DNA of 38,960 bases from an uncultured Opitutaceae bacterium. Its GTDB lineage: Bacteria > Verrucomicrobiota > Verrucomicrobiia > Opitutales > Opitutaceae. The position numbers and the translations under genes were made by a program. Shown here piece after piece: positions 8,237 to 16,805 of this stretch. The first letter of the stretch is position 1; each line of letters opens with the position of its first letter. The stretch spans positions 1-38,960 of the forward strand of contig CALDFV010000032.1 of the NCBI GenBank assembly GCA_937942145.1. Reading direction: 5' to 3'. The notes under the pieces were generated by a model, which saw only the letters and a program-made list of their open reading frames with translations, ran no database searches and had not been told where the DNA came from.

Positions 8237-8821
8237 CTAGTCCACCAAGGCGAACAGTCGATCAGAGTCCTCCCAGATATCCACGTGATTTGCCTCGAGG
8301 TCAATTTCCCGGTCCACGGATTTCAATGACGTGAGCGAACCCTTGAGTGAAGCTATGTATAGAGTGCAAAGCGTTCCGGTCTTCCGGTTTTTCACTTGCA
8401 GGTGGGCAGCTTGTTGTCCCTGAAGCTGACAATAGCGGGCCCCAAGAACTTCGTAGGCGGAAAGCAGCTTTTGCTTTACCAATGGAGTTACGGAAAAGGC
8501 TAGATCCCTGAGTCCTTCCTGCGCCCCTTCAAGAGACGCCGCCTTCACATCGAAACTCTTGTATCCATTGTGCCGCATCGCAATCTCGCCAGCGACATCA
8601 AAATAAAAATCATCGTCGTCATAGCTACGACCCATTTGAAACGAGAATGCCATCACAATTGCAGCCGCAGCAGCAACAGGAACCCAGTAGTGCCACCAGA
8701 CGGTATTGTTTCGTCTCGGCTGGGATTCCCCCTGCTCCAAAATCGATTGAACCTTTTCAGCCGACAACTTCTGACTTAGAAAGAAGTCTCTTGCTGATTT
8801 ATCTATTTCTTGCTCATTCAT
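8237..8821 (-). CDS. Probable membrane anti-sigma factor
   Basis: A 194-residue protein with one membrane segment at about residues 45-62 (PVAAAAAIVMAF), a charged cytoplasmic N-terminus and a larger outer domain. I do not recognise the outer domain. It starts 19 bp after the stop of an ECF sigma factor gene on the same strand. That arrangement (sigma first, single-span protein second) is the usual ECF/anti-sigma layout, and this is the main reason for the call. No zinc-type HxxxCxxC anti-sigma motif is present. It could instead be an unrelated sigma-controlled membrane protein. Confidence 0.6.
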   Translation of the reverse strand: MNEQEIDKSARDFFLSQKLSAEKVQSILEQGESQPRRNNTVWWHYWVPVAAAAAIVMAFSFQMGRSYDDDDFYFDVAGEIAMRHNGYKSFDVKAASLEGAQEGLRDLAFSVTPLVKQKLLSAYEVLGARYCQLQGQQAAHLQVKNRKTGTLCTLYIASLKGSLTSLKSVDREIDLEANHVDIWEDSDRLFALVD

Positions 8822-8840
8822 GGCAGCTTAATTTCTTCGA

Positions 8841-9380
8841 CTACTTGCTTTCCCGGAATTCACTTCCCAACGCTTTGGCTAATTTCTGGCGAGCTCGGTG
8901 AATGTGGCTTAGTATCGTACCTCGAGGGGAACCCGTTCGTTCGGATATCTCACTCGCGGTGTACCCTTCGACTACATTGAGGAACAAGGCTTCGCTCTCT
9001 TCCGGCCTTAGTTTACTCATTAGAAGCTCCATATCCATAGAGACGCCCTTGGATTCCAACCTCCCACTCTCCGGATGCGATTCCAGAGGCTCAAACTGGA
9101 CAATTTTGCTCCGGCGCTTCTGATCGTAAAAGAGATTTCGAACGGCTCTGAAAAGAACTGGCGTTCCTTCTACTTTCCCGTACGCGCGGATCAACTTCAT
9201 CCAAGCCTGTTGAACCAAATCCTCCGCATCTTGATGGTGTCTTGCGATCGACAGCGCATAGCGATAGCCCGCCTGCACCAGCTCGGCATCGCTCATGTCT
9301 CGCTGAGTCTTGGGCTTTTCGGAAGTCATAGTCTGAGATTTCGAGTATTCGTCCGTAACGGAAACCGCTAATGCGCTCAT
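8841..9380 (-). CDS. ECF-type RNA polymerase sigma factor
   Basis: A 179-residue sigma-70 family protein with only regions 2 and 4. Region 2 is seen in DAEDLVQQAWMKLIRAY and FRAVRNLFYDQKRR, region 4 in ALFLNVVEGYTASEISERTG and GTILSHIHRARQKLAKAL, a helix-turn-helix of the sigma-4 type. It directs RNA polymerase to a small regulon, probably in response to an envelope or stress signal read by the downstream membrane protein. The start at ATG 9378-9380 is preferred because AAAGGA lies 8 bases upstream; a TTG 30 bases earlier would leave that site inside the gene. Confidence 0.9.
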   Translation of the reverse strand: MSALAVSVTDEYSKSQTMTSEKPKTQRDMSDAELVQAGYRYALSIARHHQDAEDLVQQAWMKLIRAYGKVEGTPVLFRAVRNLFYDQKRRSKIVQFEPLESHPESGRLESKGVSMDMELLMSKLRPEESEALFLNVVEGYTASEISERTGSPRGTILSHIHRARQKLAKALGSEFRESK

Positions 9381-9771
9381 GTTCAAATTCCTTTTCTGTT
9401 GATTATCCAAAGCGTGAGGGAAACTAGGGATTGTTAATTACAAATTATGCTGTCACATCCGCCCGCAATCGAGCCGCTGCTTTTGAAGAACGGTGGCTTT
9501 TACCCATTGATTGCTCGTCTTTTACGAATTCCCCCAAAGAGGAAACCCCTCCTTTCTTCAATATTCCCAACCCTACCCGCAACTTTGCCGACTCATTAAG
9601 AGTTTTTCAACGTTTCTCAAGACAAGGTAAACTCTCTAACCTTTAGATTTTAAATAAGTTACAGCTCACTATGAAATCGGCAAAAAGCATGGTTCGCTAA
9701 CCTTCCAGATTATTGGCGTTTTGTGGAAAAAAGCCTAGCAGGTAAGTGAAGGAATCGATTACCTTTCCGGC
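9381..9771. other. Divergent intergenic region between the sigma factor and lemA genes
   Basis: About 390 bp without a credible gene. It must hold the promoters of the sigma/anti-sigma pair (leftward) and of lemA-M48 (rightward). It is AT-rich near 9425-9445 and 9640-9670. An open frame at 9431-9646 has no coding features I recognise. I see no convincing terminator or operator. Confidence 0.5.
9389..9394 (-). promoter_or_regulatory. Ribosome binding site of the ECF sigma gene
   Basis: On the minus strand AAAGGA is followed by eight bases and then ATG 9378-9380. It decides the start in favour of the shorter sigma protein. Confidence 0.6.
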
Positions 9772-10374
9772 ATGACCGCTCTCATCGTAATCGCCTCCCT
9801 GTTCATCCTTTTAGTAGTTATCGTCATTCTGTGGGCCGTTGGAGCCTACAACAAACTCGTGAAACTACGGAATCGCTTCAAAAACGCATTCTCCCAAATC
9901 GACGTGCAGCTCAAACGGCGCTACGATCTGATTCCCAATCTCATAGAAACCGCAAAAGGCTACCTCTCCCATGAGAGGGAAACGCTTGAAGCGGTCATTT
10001 CAGCCCGAAACAGCGCCCAAAAGGCGACCTCACAGGCGGCCGCGAATCCCGATGACGCGGATGCGATCAAAGGCTTGATCGGGGCGGAGACCATTCTTTC
10101 CGGCGCCATGACCAAATTTATGGCCCTCGCGGAGGCATATCCCGATCTAAAGGCCAACCAGAATATGATGCAGCTCACCGAAGAGCTCACTTCAACAGAG
10201 AACAAGGTCTCTTTTGCCCGACAGGCCTACAACGACTCCGTCATGGAATACAACACCGCCCGGGAAACCTTTCCGACTGTTCTAATCGCCAACAACATGA
10301 ATTTCAAGGAGGCCGCGCTTTTCGAGATCGAGGACCAAGTGGAACGAGAAACCCCCAAAGTTTCTTTCGAATAA
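9772..10374 (+). CDS. lemA: LemA family membrane protein
   Basis: A 200-residue protein with an N-terminal membrane anchor (residues 3-25, LIVIASLFILLVVIVILWAV) followed by an alpha-helical domain. AYNKLVKLRNRFKNAFSQIDVQLKRRYDLIPNLIETAKGY is the LemA signature, and LTSTENKVSFARQAYNDSVMEYNT the second block. The domain is probably periplasmic. The biochemical role of LemA is not settled. The gene is 27 bp upstream of an M48 protease gene on the same strand, a pairing common in bacteria, which suggests a joint role in membrane protein quality control. Confidence 0.94.
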   Translation: MTALIVIASLFILLVVIVILWAVGAYNKLVKLRNRFKNAFSQIDVQLKRRYDLIPNLIETAKGYLSHERETLEAVISARNSAQKATSQAAANPDDADAIKGLIGAETILSGAMTKFMALAEAYPDLKANQNMMQLTEELTSTENKVSFARQAYNDSVMEYNTARETFPTVLIANNMNFKEAALFEIEDQVERETPKVSFE

Positions 10375-10401
10375 ATCTAGCCGGACCGATTCGCACTTGG
10401 C

Positions 10402-12192
10402 ATGGATTTTTTCGAGGCTCAGGACCAGGCCCGTCGAAAGACGAAATCGCTCATTTTCCTGTTCATATTAGCGGTCCTCACCATGGGCACGCTTATCTAC
10501 CTGGGAGTGTCCTTTGCTCTGGTGTCACAGGTCGACTCCAATTTGCCGCTTATCAGTATCGAACGATTCCTTACAGTAGTCGGACTCGTGGCACTATTTG
10601 TAGCAGTCTGCTCCCTATGGAAGGTAAGTGCTCTCAAGGCAGGCGGAAGTTCGATTGCACTCATGCTGGGCGGCACAAAAGTACCTGCTGAGCCAAATGA
10701 CCCCAAGCTCCAGCAGTATCGAAATATTGTCGAGGAAATGGCGATCGCATCCGGAATACGGATACCCGTAATCTTCGTACTGAAAGACGAAGCGGGCATA
10801 AACGCATTTGCCGCAGGTTACACACCTCAAAACGCTGCCATTGCGGTGAGTCAGGGCTGCCTTGACCAACTCGACCGCGACGAACTGCAGGGTGTCGTCG
10901 CCCACGAGTATAGCCATATTCTGAATGGCGACATGAGGATCAACTCTCGGATGATCGGTGTCCTGTTTGGCTTGCTTGCCTTAGCTGTCATTGGACAATT
11001 TGCTCTTCGTGGATTCGCCTTCAGTGGAAGACGGCGATCGAGACGGGATAGCAAAGGTGGAGGGGGTGTTGTCGTCATCATCGCCATAGTGGTGATGATC
11101 GTTGGATACATTGGCGTCTTTTTTGGTCGATTGATCCAGAGCGCTATCTCCCGCCAAAGGGAGTTTCTCGCTGACGCCGCTGCGGTCCAGTTTACACGAA
11201 ATCCAGGCGGTATCGCCAACGCTCTTCGAAAGATTCAACGCTATGCATCGGGGTCCCGTATCAAAAATCCCGATGCGATGGAAGCCAGTCATTTGTTTTT
11301 CTCCAACGCCCTCACCAGTTCCTTTGTAAACGTATTCTCCACCCATCCGCCTTTAGAAAAACGTATCGCAGCAATCGACCCTACCGGGACCACAAGGAAG
11401 GTCATAAAAGAGAAACCTTCAACAGCACCACCCCGCACTGCACGCCAGCCAGCTGGCCACCCCAATGAGTTCGTATCCCATTTTGGCGCCGTAAATGAAG
11501 CATCTATTACCCAGGCCCATTCTGCGATTGACAGCCTTCCGGCTGAATTGTCTCAAATCGCGCGGAATCCACTTACCGCATCCACCATACTTCTTGCCGC
11601 CATTGGACTCGATCCCAACCAGCGAGCTTACCAAAAACTTAGCCCCGTTCAGAAACATTCGCTGTTCGAAATATCCCTCGCTTCGATCAAGGACCTGCCA
11701 CTTCGAGAGCTAGAATCAAAATTCTCGGAAATCAAGCAGCTGGCTCGGAAAGATGGGGTCATCGATTTCGACGAGCAATGTCTCATGATCGCCATGGAAA
11801 AAAGCATTCGGTCTTTTCACACCAATTCAAAATTTGGGCATCGACCTTTTCCCAAGGTGCGTACGGCAATCGAAATCGTCTTGTCAGCAATCGCTCTATC
11901 CGGAAGCGACGATGAGACCCAGGCGAGAATCGCTTTCGACCATGGCTCAAATGCGTTCAACGCATTTGGAGCCCAACTCCGGGCTCGATTCGACCACGCG
12001 CGGGAACCTGATTCTCTCAACGAAGCGATCACTTCAACCAGCGAAAGTATCATGGTAGTTCGCAAAACCGTTCTCATTGCAGCTACCAATATTATCACGC
12101 ATGACCAGAAACTGGGCGACCGTGAACTCCAGCACATTCGATCTCTTTGCGCCGCTTTAGAATGCCCCGCTCCTAGTCTGACAGATTCCTAG
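10402..12192 (+). CDS. HtpX-like M48 membrane zinc metalloprotease with C-terminal extension
   Basis: A 596-residue protease. Two membrane segments (about 16-38 and 54-72) precede the catalytic domain with HEYSH (His168, Glu169, His172) and the third ligand Glu254 in RQREFLADAAA; two more hydrophobic stretches lie between these (GVLFGLLALAVIGQFAL and a valine/isoleucine-rich span). FSTHPPLEKRIAAI ends the M48 domain near residue 330. The remaining 250 residues are alpha-helical and partly resemble TerB-like domains (ARKDGVIDFDEQCLM); this is well beyond HtpX length (about 290). It follows lemA and shares its stop bases (CTAG, 12189-12192) with gmk on the other strand. Probable role: degradation of misfolded membrane proteins. 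Confidence 0.92.
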   Translation: MDFFEAQDQARRKTKSLIFLFILAVLTMGTLIYLGVSFALVSQVDSNLPLISIERFLTVVGLVALFVAVCSLWKVSALKAGGSSIALMLGGTKVPAEPNDPKLQQYRNIVEEMAIASGIRIPVIFVLKDEAGINAFAAGYTPQNAAIAVSQGCLDQLDRDELQGVVAHEYSHILNGDMRINSRMIGVLFGLLALAVIGQFALRGFAFSGRRRSRRDSKGGGGVVVIIAIVVMIVGYIGVFFGRLIQSAISRQREFLADAAAVQFTRNPGGIANALRKIQRYASGSRIKNPDAMEASHLFFSNALTSSFVNVFSTHPPLEKRIAAIDPTGTTRKVIKEKPSTAPPRTARQPAGHPNEFVSHFGAVNEASITQAHSAIDSLPAELSQIARNPLTASTILLAAIGLDPNQRAYQKLSPVQKHSLFEISLASIKDLPLRELESKFSEIKQLARKDGVIDFDEQCLMIAMEKSIRSFHTNSKFGHRPFPKVRTAIEIVLSAIALSGSDDETQARIAFDHGSNAFNAFGAQLRARFDHAREPDSLNEAITSTSESIMVVRKTVLIAATNIITHDQKLGDRELQHIRSLCAALECPAPSLTDS

Positions 12193-12806
12193 GCAATACG
12201 GGCAACCCGGCGTTTTTCAGCCTGCCAAATACTACGAATCGTGTCAAAATCCGCCTCTTTCGAATGAGACCGGAACGCATAGTCAAACGACTTCCATGCC
12301 CCAATCTCTTTCTCGGCCGAACGTATGCGACGATCGATTTCCGCTTCGTCATCCTTTCCCCGCTCACGTAGCCGACGGCGAAGCTCCTCAAAACTGTCAG
12401 GCATAATGAATACCGTAACCAGCCGTTGCCCTATGGCAGAATGATCCCTGGCTGCTTTCTGAACTGCAGCGACTCCCTGTACATCGATATTCATCACGAG
12501 GTCGATATACTCCGACAGCTTATTCTCGATAACCGACTTCAGCGTTCCATAACGGTTAGCGTGCACCTTTGCCCATTCCAGGAATTCGCCATTTTCTACA
12601 TTCGCATCAAATTGCTCGTCAGACAGAAAGTGGTAGTCGATTCCGTTTACCTCGCCTTCACGGGGTGGCCGCGTTGTGCAGGTTACCACTCGTTCAGTAT
12701 TCGCGTTTTCCGCCACAAGACGGTCACAAAGTGTCGTTTTTCCGCTGCCCGCGGGTCCCGCCAATATTAGAAGCAGTGCGATTTCTTTTTCGGGCAGCGT
12801 ATCCAT
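12189..12806 (-). CDS. gmk: Guanylate kinase
   Basis: Phosphorylates GMP to GDP with ATP. LAGPAGSGKTTLC is the P-loop, CTTRPPREGEVNGIDYHFLS the GMP-binding region, and FLEWAKVHANRYGT and VMNIDVQGVAAVQ follow in family order; RRLRERGKDDEAEIDRRI is the lid. ATG 12804-12806 is taken as start (205 residues), leaving 4 bp to the stop of the upstream membrane protein gene; a TTG at 12821 would overlap that gene. The P-loop reads GPAGSGKTT instead of the more usual GPSGxGKST, still consistent with activity. Confidence 0.95.
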   Translation of the reverse strand: MDTLPEKEIALLLILAGPAGSGKTTLCDRLVAENANTERVVTCTTRPPREGEVNGIDYHFLSDEQFDANVENGEFLEWAKVHANRYGTLKSVIENKLSEYIDLVMNIDVQGVAAVQKAARDHSAIGQRLVTVFIMPDSFEELRRRLRERGKDDEAEIDRRIRSAEKEIGAWKSFDYAFRSHSKEADFDTIRSIWQAEKRRVARIA

Positions 12807-12810
12807 CAAA

Positions 12811-13356
12811 CTAATAAGCAAAGGCTATCGCTCCCACAAGACCCCCATAGATCAGGAAAGCTAATCCAAACGTTTTCGGACGAGAGGCAGTTCCAAACAA
12901 CCAAGTGAAGAAATCACGCACGCGAAATGGCGAATAACCAAGATAAAGAGCTACGGCCGCTCCGATATAGACCGGGGCAACCATGAATAAACGCAGTGGT
13001 TCCTCATAGTGGCCAAACGCTCCATTCAGCAATGAGTTCGCTATTAGCAAGTACAGTATGCACGCCCCACGGACTGAGAGAAAATCGGGCGCGTACTTGA
13101 ACGAGAGCAATCCTATGATCGCAAATCCTATAAAGATGTACTGCTTGAAATCCCCGTAGTTCGCCTCGCCCAAATGAGCCACCTTGTACAAAGTCCAAAT
13201 CCCTCCCACCGTCATCGTAACGTAGGCGGCAGTGCGTGAACGAGGAAACCCTTTGACCATTGCAATGATCGGTTTGTTCGGCGTCGCAAATAAAGCTCCT
13301 ATCAGGACAAAGAGAATTCCCGCAAACAGCGTCGATTGAAAAAGGGTCAGTTCCAT
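12811..13356 (-). CDS. Integral membrane protein of unknown function
   Basis: A 181-residue, strongly hydrophobic protein with five or six predicted membrane segments (for example TLFAGILFVLIGALFA, YIFIGFAIIGLLSF, GAAVALYLGY and TFGLAFLIYGGLVGAIAFAY). I do not recognise the family. It sits 7 bp after miaB and 4 bp before gmk on the same strand, so it is probably co-transcribed with both. No catalytic motif stands out. Confidence 0.8.
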   Translation of the reverse strand: MELTLFQSTLFAGILFVLIGALFATPNKPIIAMVKGFPRSRTAAYVTMTVGGIWTLYKVAHLGEANYGDFKQYIFIGFAIIGLLSFKYAPDFLSVRGACILYLLIANSLLNGAFGHYEEPLRLFMVAPVYIGAAVALYLGYSPFRVRDFFTWLFGTASRPKTFGLAFLIYGGLVGAIAFAY

Positions 13357-13363
13357 ATTAATA

Positions 13364-14728
13364 TCAAATTGTATCCACTCCGGCTAAAACAAGATCACCA
13401 TAAATAGTGCTTGCGGTAGCCCGGTCCACTTTCATTTGCGCCAATTGGCCGATCAGACGCTCATCCCCATCGAAAATGGAATTACGATAGCCTCGAGTCT
13501 TCCCGACAAACTTGTCCCCCTTTTTGGCAGGGCCTTCCACAAGAACCTCTTGGACCGTGCCTACAAGCTGTTCGTTGCGCCACAGCGACCGCTTAGCCAG
13601 TATATCGAGAAGGACGTGATTCCGCCGCTCCTTCTCTTCAGTCGAAACCTGGTCCTCCATGGTTTCTGCAGGAGTGCCAGTTCGAATACTGTATTTGAAA
13701 ATATAGGACATATCGAATCCTATATCCTCGAAAAAAGCGGCCGATTCATCAAAATCTTCCTCCGTTTCGCCAGGGAAACCCACAATTATGTCCGTGGAAA
13801 AGTACATATCAGGAACCACCGCGCGTAATGAGTCCACAATTTCACGATAACGTTCCTTCGTGTAGGGCCGGTTCATCGCCCGAAGGGTCTTGTTGCAGCC
13901 AGCTTGCAGCGGTAAGTGGACGTATTCACACAACTTCGGCACATCCCGGTAGGCCTCGACCAAATCCTGCTTGAATCCACGCGGGTGAGGTGAGGTGAAA
14001 CGAATTCGCTCGATTCCGTCGATGTCGTTTATTCTCTCGATTAACTGAACAAACGGCGACTTCCCACCAACAACAGGAAAATCGCGCCGCCCATAACTAG
14101 TCACTATTTGCCCAAGCAGAGTGATTTCCTTGACCCCTTGCTCGGCCAGCTCATGCACCTCCTCTACAATCTGGTCCATCGGGCGAGCGCGCTCGCGGCC
14201 ACGGGTCTTTGGAACGATGCAGAACGCGCAGTTCATATTACAGCCCTGCATAATTGAAACAAACGCGCAGACCTGGTCCTTTTTGGGCAGATGGTCCTTG
14301 ATTGTGTTCTGGGAACCTTCCTCCTCCTCCAAATCCAAAATGGTGGCAGGCCTAGGTCCCTGAGCCGCATAGCTCTTAATCAGCTGGTCCAAATGATCGG
14401 GAACCGCATGAAACTTCTGCGTCCCCACGATCAAATCCAGATCAGGCAATCGGTCAACGAGCTCAGACCCACGGTTTTGAGCCATGCACCCCAAGACGCC
14501 AATCATGAAATTCGGGTCCGAACGCTTTCGCTTCGCCAGGTAACCGGCTTTCCCGATGGCTTTCTGCTCTGCCTGATCACGGACGCTACAGGTATTGAGC
14601 AAGACTACATCCGCATCAAACTCGTTATCTACCACCGAATAGCCACGATCTCGCAGGGACGAAGCGACTTGCTCGCTGTCCCGCTCATTCATCTGACATC
14701 CGTAAGTCTTGATATAAACGCGATTCAT
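13364..14728 (-). CDS. miaB: tRNA-2-methylthio-N6-dimethylallyladenosine synthase
   Basis: A radical SAM methylthiotransferase that adds a methylthio group to i6A37 of tRNAs reading UNN codons. With the start at ATG 14726-14728 the protein has 454 residues. The UPF0004 domain carries Cys11 (TYGCQMN), Cys47 (NTCSVR) and Cys81 (GCMAQ) for the second 4Fe-4S cluster. The radical SAM motif GCNMNCAFC gives Cys163, Cys167 and Cys170. A TRAM domain ends the protein. A longer in-frame start at 14776 would add 16 residues unlike the family. The miaA partner is not in the window. Confidence 0.97.
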   Translation of the reverse strand: MNRVYIKTYGCQMNERDSEQVASSLRDRGYSVVDNEFDADVVLLNTCSVRDQAEQKAIGKAGYLAKRKRSDPNFMIGVLGCMAQNRGSELVDRLPDLDLIVGTQKFHAVPDHLDQLIKSYAAQGPRPATILDLEEEEGSQNTIKDHLPKKDQVCAFVSIMQGCNMNCAFCIVPKTRGRERARPMDQIVEEVHELAEQGVKEITLLGQIVTSYGRRDFPVVGGKSPFVQLIERINDIDGIERIRFTSPHPRGFKQDLVEAYRDVPKLCEYVHLPLQAGCNKTLRAMNRPYTKERYREIVDSLRAVVPDMYFSTDIIVGFPGETEEDFDESAAFFEDIGFDMSYIFKYSIRTGTPAETMEDQVSTEEKERRNHVLLDILAKRSLWRNEQLVGTVQEVLVEGPAKKGDKFVGKTRGYRNSIFDGDERLIGQLAQMKVDRATASTIYGDLVLAGVDTI

Positions 14729-14809
14729 GGCGAAGTGGGAATCAAAACGGGATACGGGCCGCTGCTGATACGTCAAACAAGAACCAAACCGCCCACATCC
14801 GACCCATTA

Positions 14810-15016
14810 CTACTCAGACATCTCCTCTGCGGGCTTTTCGGCTTCGGATCGACGGTTGATATCCTTTTTCAGCTGCACTGAAAAGAACGCCAGTAACAGA
14901 ACCAGCCCAAAAATCGCTCCTACTACCCACTTTCCGTTCTTTTTAGCCATGGCCTCTTTAACCGCAGATTTCCTCGATTCCGACAAGCCGTAAATCCACT
15001 TGCCGAGACCCAACAT
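14810..15016 (-). CDS. Small single-span membrane protein, unknown
   Basis: A 68-residue protein with one membrane segment (VVGAIFGLVLLLAFFSV) and a charged C-terminal tail. I do not recognise it. Starting at 15014-15016 it leaves only six bases to the cmoA start on the other strand. An internal ATG at 14948-14950 gives a 46-residue version and a more ordinary divergent spacing; GAGG lies just before it. Its stop is 81 bp ahead of miaB on the same strand. Confidence 0.55.
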   Translation of the reverse strand: MLGLGKWIYGLSESRKSAVKEAMAKKNGKWVVGAIFGLVLLLAFFSVQLKKDINRRSEAEKPAEEMSE

Positions 15017-15022
15017 GGTAGC

Positions 15023-15781
15023 TTGGCTGATCCAGTGAAAGAAGAAGACGCCCGCAAAGACCGAATCTACGCTGATCCTTTGTCAAAAGTCAGAGGGTTT
15101 GTTTTTGACGAGTCTGTAGCCCACGTTTTTGACGACATGATCCGACGATCCGTCCCTGGCTATGCGATGACGCTATCATTGATGCCGCTCATCGCGCAAC
15201 GCTACGCGCAAAAGAACAGCGCCATCTACGACCTCGGTTGCTCTCTCGGAGCAGGACTGGCGGCGATTGCGGGAAGTCTTCCACAGGGAACATCTCTGAT
15301 CGGCGTAGACAATTCCCAGTCCATGCTGGATCGCTGCCAAATCAATCTGCAAGACGCTATTCCAGAAAAAAAATGGTCGCTTGTCTGTAGCGATATATTG
15401 GATATGGATATAGCAAACGCCAGCGTCGTAATCCTAAACTTCACTCTCCAATTCATCCCGCTCGAAAGCCGGTTACCCCTCTTGATTAGAGTCGCAAAGG
15501 GCCTGGAGCCGGGTGGCGTATTGCTCTTGTCAGAAAAAATTCGCTTCGAAGACGAGCATACGCAACAGGACCTAACCGACCTCCACCACGATTTCAAAAA
15601 AGCAAATGGCTACAGCGATCTAGAGGTTAGTCAAAAGCGGACCGCCATAGAAAATGTGCTTATTCCAGAATCGATCCAAGAGCACAGGGAACGCCTAAAC
15701 CAGGCAGGATTCGACCACAGTGAAGTCTGGCTTCAGTGCTTCAATTTTGCATCGCTCCTTGCGATCAAGGCTTCTGACTAA
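15023..15781 (+). CDS. cmoA: Carboxy-S-adenosyl-L-methionine synthase
   Basis: Converts SAM and prephenate to carboxy-SAM, the donor for tRNA wobble-uridine carboxymethylation. The 252-residue protein shows IYADPL, FDESVAHVFDDMIRRSVPGYAM, IYDLGCSLGAG (SAM loop), VVILNFTLQFI, LLLSEKIRFED and DLHHDFKKANGYSDLEVSQKR, all close to the E. coli protein. The start is either TTG 15023 or GTG 15035; no ATG fits. cmoB follows 33 bp downstream, so the pair forms the complete cmo5U module. CmoA and CmoB are best known from Gammaproteobacteria. Confidence 0.95.
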   Translation: MADPVKEEDARKDRIYADPLSKVRGFVFDESVAHVFDDMIRRSVPGYAMTLSLMPLIAQRYAQKNSAIYDLGCSLGAGLAAIAGSLPQGTSLIGVDNSQSMLDRCQINLQDAIPEKKWSLVCSDILDMDIANASVVILNFTLQFIPLESRLPLLIRVAKGLEPGGVLLLSEKIRFEDEHTQQDLTDLHHDFKKANGYSDLEVSQKRTAIENVLIPESIQEHRERLNQAGFDHSEVWLQCFNFASLLAIKASD

Positions 15782-15814
15782 AAGATACAGCCGAATACTC
15801 TATCGGACCCAACT

Positions 15815-16795
15815 ATGTTCGAATCGAACTACAATCCTCTCTACGAGGTCATCGCCGACACCGAGCTAGGAACCTGGCTGGATCGGTTACCTCAGCAAGT
15901 TAAGAACCGCTTTGATCATTCAGGCAATGGACACTTGCCTCTGTGGCGCGACGCCTTCCACTCAATGCCAGAGGCAAGCCCAAGCCGCTTAGACCTCGAG
16001 TCCAACGCTATCACGATTGGCAAGTCGAGCGATCTCTCTAACAGTCAAGCCAAGCGATTGCGACAGAGCCTTATGGCCTTCCATCCATGGCGAAAGGGCC
16101 CTTGGAACTACTTCGGGATGGATATTGATACCGAATGGCGCTCCGACTTGAAATGGAACCGGATCAAGCAATCGATCAGCCCTCTAAAAGATCGGCTCGT
16201 GTTGGATGTGGGTTGTGGAAACGGCTACTACAGTTACCGAATCGCGGGTGAGGAAGCAAAACTGGCTCTCGGAGCCGACCCGTTTCTGCTGTACGTCCTC
16301 CAGTCGCTATTGGCCCGACGCTACCTCCCCTCGAGCTGCCCAGCGTTTGTCGTTCCCCTGGGAGTCGAAATGCTACCCTCCAATCTGCCTTTCTTCGATA
16401 CGGTGCTGTCAATGGGAGTTCTCTATCACCGGAGATCTCCCCTCGACCATTTGCTCGAGTTAAGAGGCCTTCTGCGCGAAGGCGGGGAACTCGTCTTGGA
16501 AACACTCGTGATCGACGGCGATGAGGGACAAACTCTGCTTCCTAAAGGGCGCTATGCCAAAATGAGAAATACTTGGTTCATACCCTCCTGTCTCACGCTT
16601 GAGCATTGGCTGGAGCGATGCGGTTTCCAGAATATCCGACTGGCGAACCTATCGACAACGACCTCCGAGGAGCAGAGGAGCACGGATTGGATGACCTTTA
16701 ATTCCCTGGATACTTTTTTAAACCCCGAAGACTCTTCCCAGACGATCGAAGGGTATCCCGCACCTAAACGGGCGATCTTTGTCGCCACCCGCTAA
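15815..16795 (+). CDS. cmoB: tRNA U34 carboxymethyltransferase
   Basis: Uses carboxy-SAM made by CmoA to turn ho5U34 into cmo5U34 in tRNAs for split or full family codon boxes. The 326-residue protein matches CmoB in layout: MAFHPWRKGPWNYFGM before the Rossmann domain, LVLDVGCGNGYYSYRI (SAM loop), DTVLSMGVLYHRRSPLDHL and GGELVLETLVIDGD. WFIPS and LEHWLERCGFQNI follow. It sits directly behind cmoA. Its stop lies 10 bp from the stop of the convergent VPDSG-CTERM gene. Confidence 0.96.
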   Translation: MFESNYNPLYEVIADTELGTWLDRLPQQVKNRFDHSGNGHLPLWRDAFHSMPEASPSRLDLESNAITIGKSSDLSNSQAKRLRQSLMAFHPWRKGPWNYFGMDIDTEWRSDLKWNRIKQSISPLKDRLVLDVGCGNGYYSYRIAGEEAKLALGADPFLLYVLQSLLARRYLPSSCPAFVVPLGVEMLPSNLPFFDTVLSMGVLYHRRSPLDHLLELRGLLREGGELVLETLVIDGDEGQTLLPKGRYAKMRNTWFIPSCLTLEHWLERCGFQNIRLANLSTTTSEEQRSTDWMTFNSLDTFLNPEDSSQTIEGYPAPKRAIFVATR

Positions 16796-16805
16796 ACAAA
16801 AAATG

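Noticed and set aside
9431-9646. 71-codon frame between sigma factor and lemA
   Set aside because: No coding signs and it lies in an AT-rich regulatory stretch.
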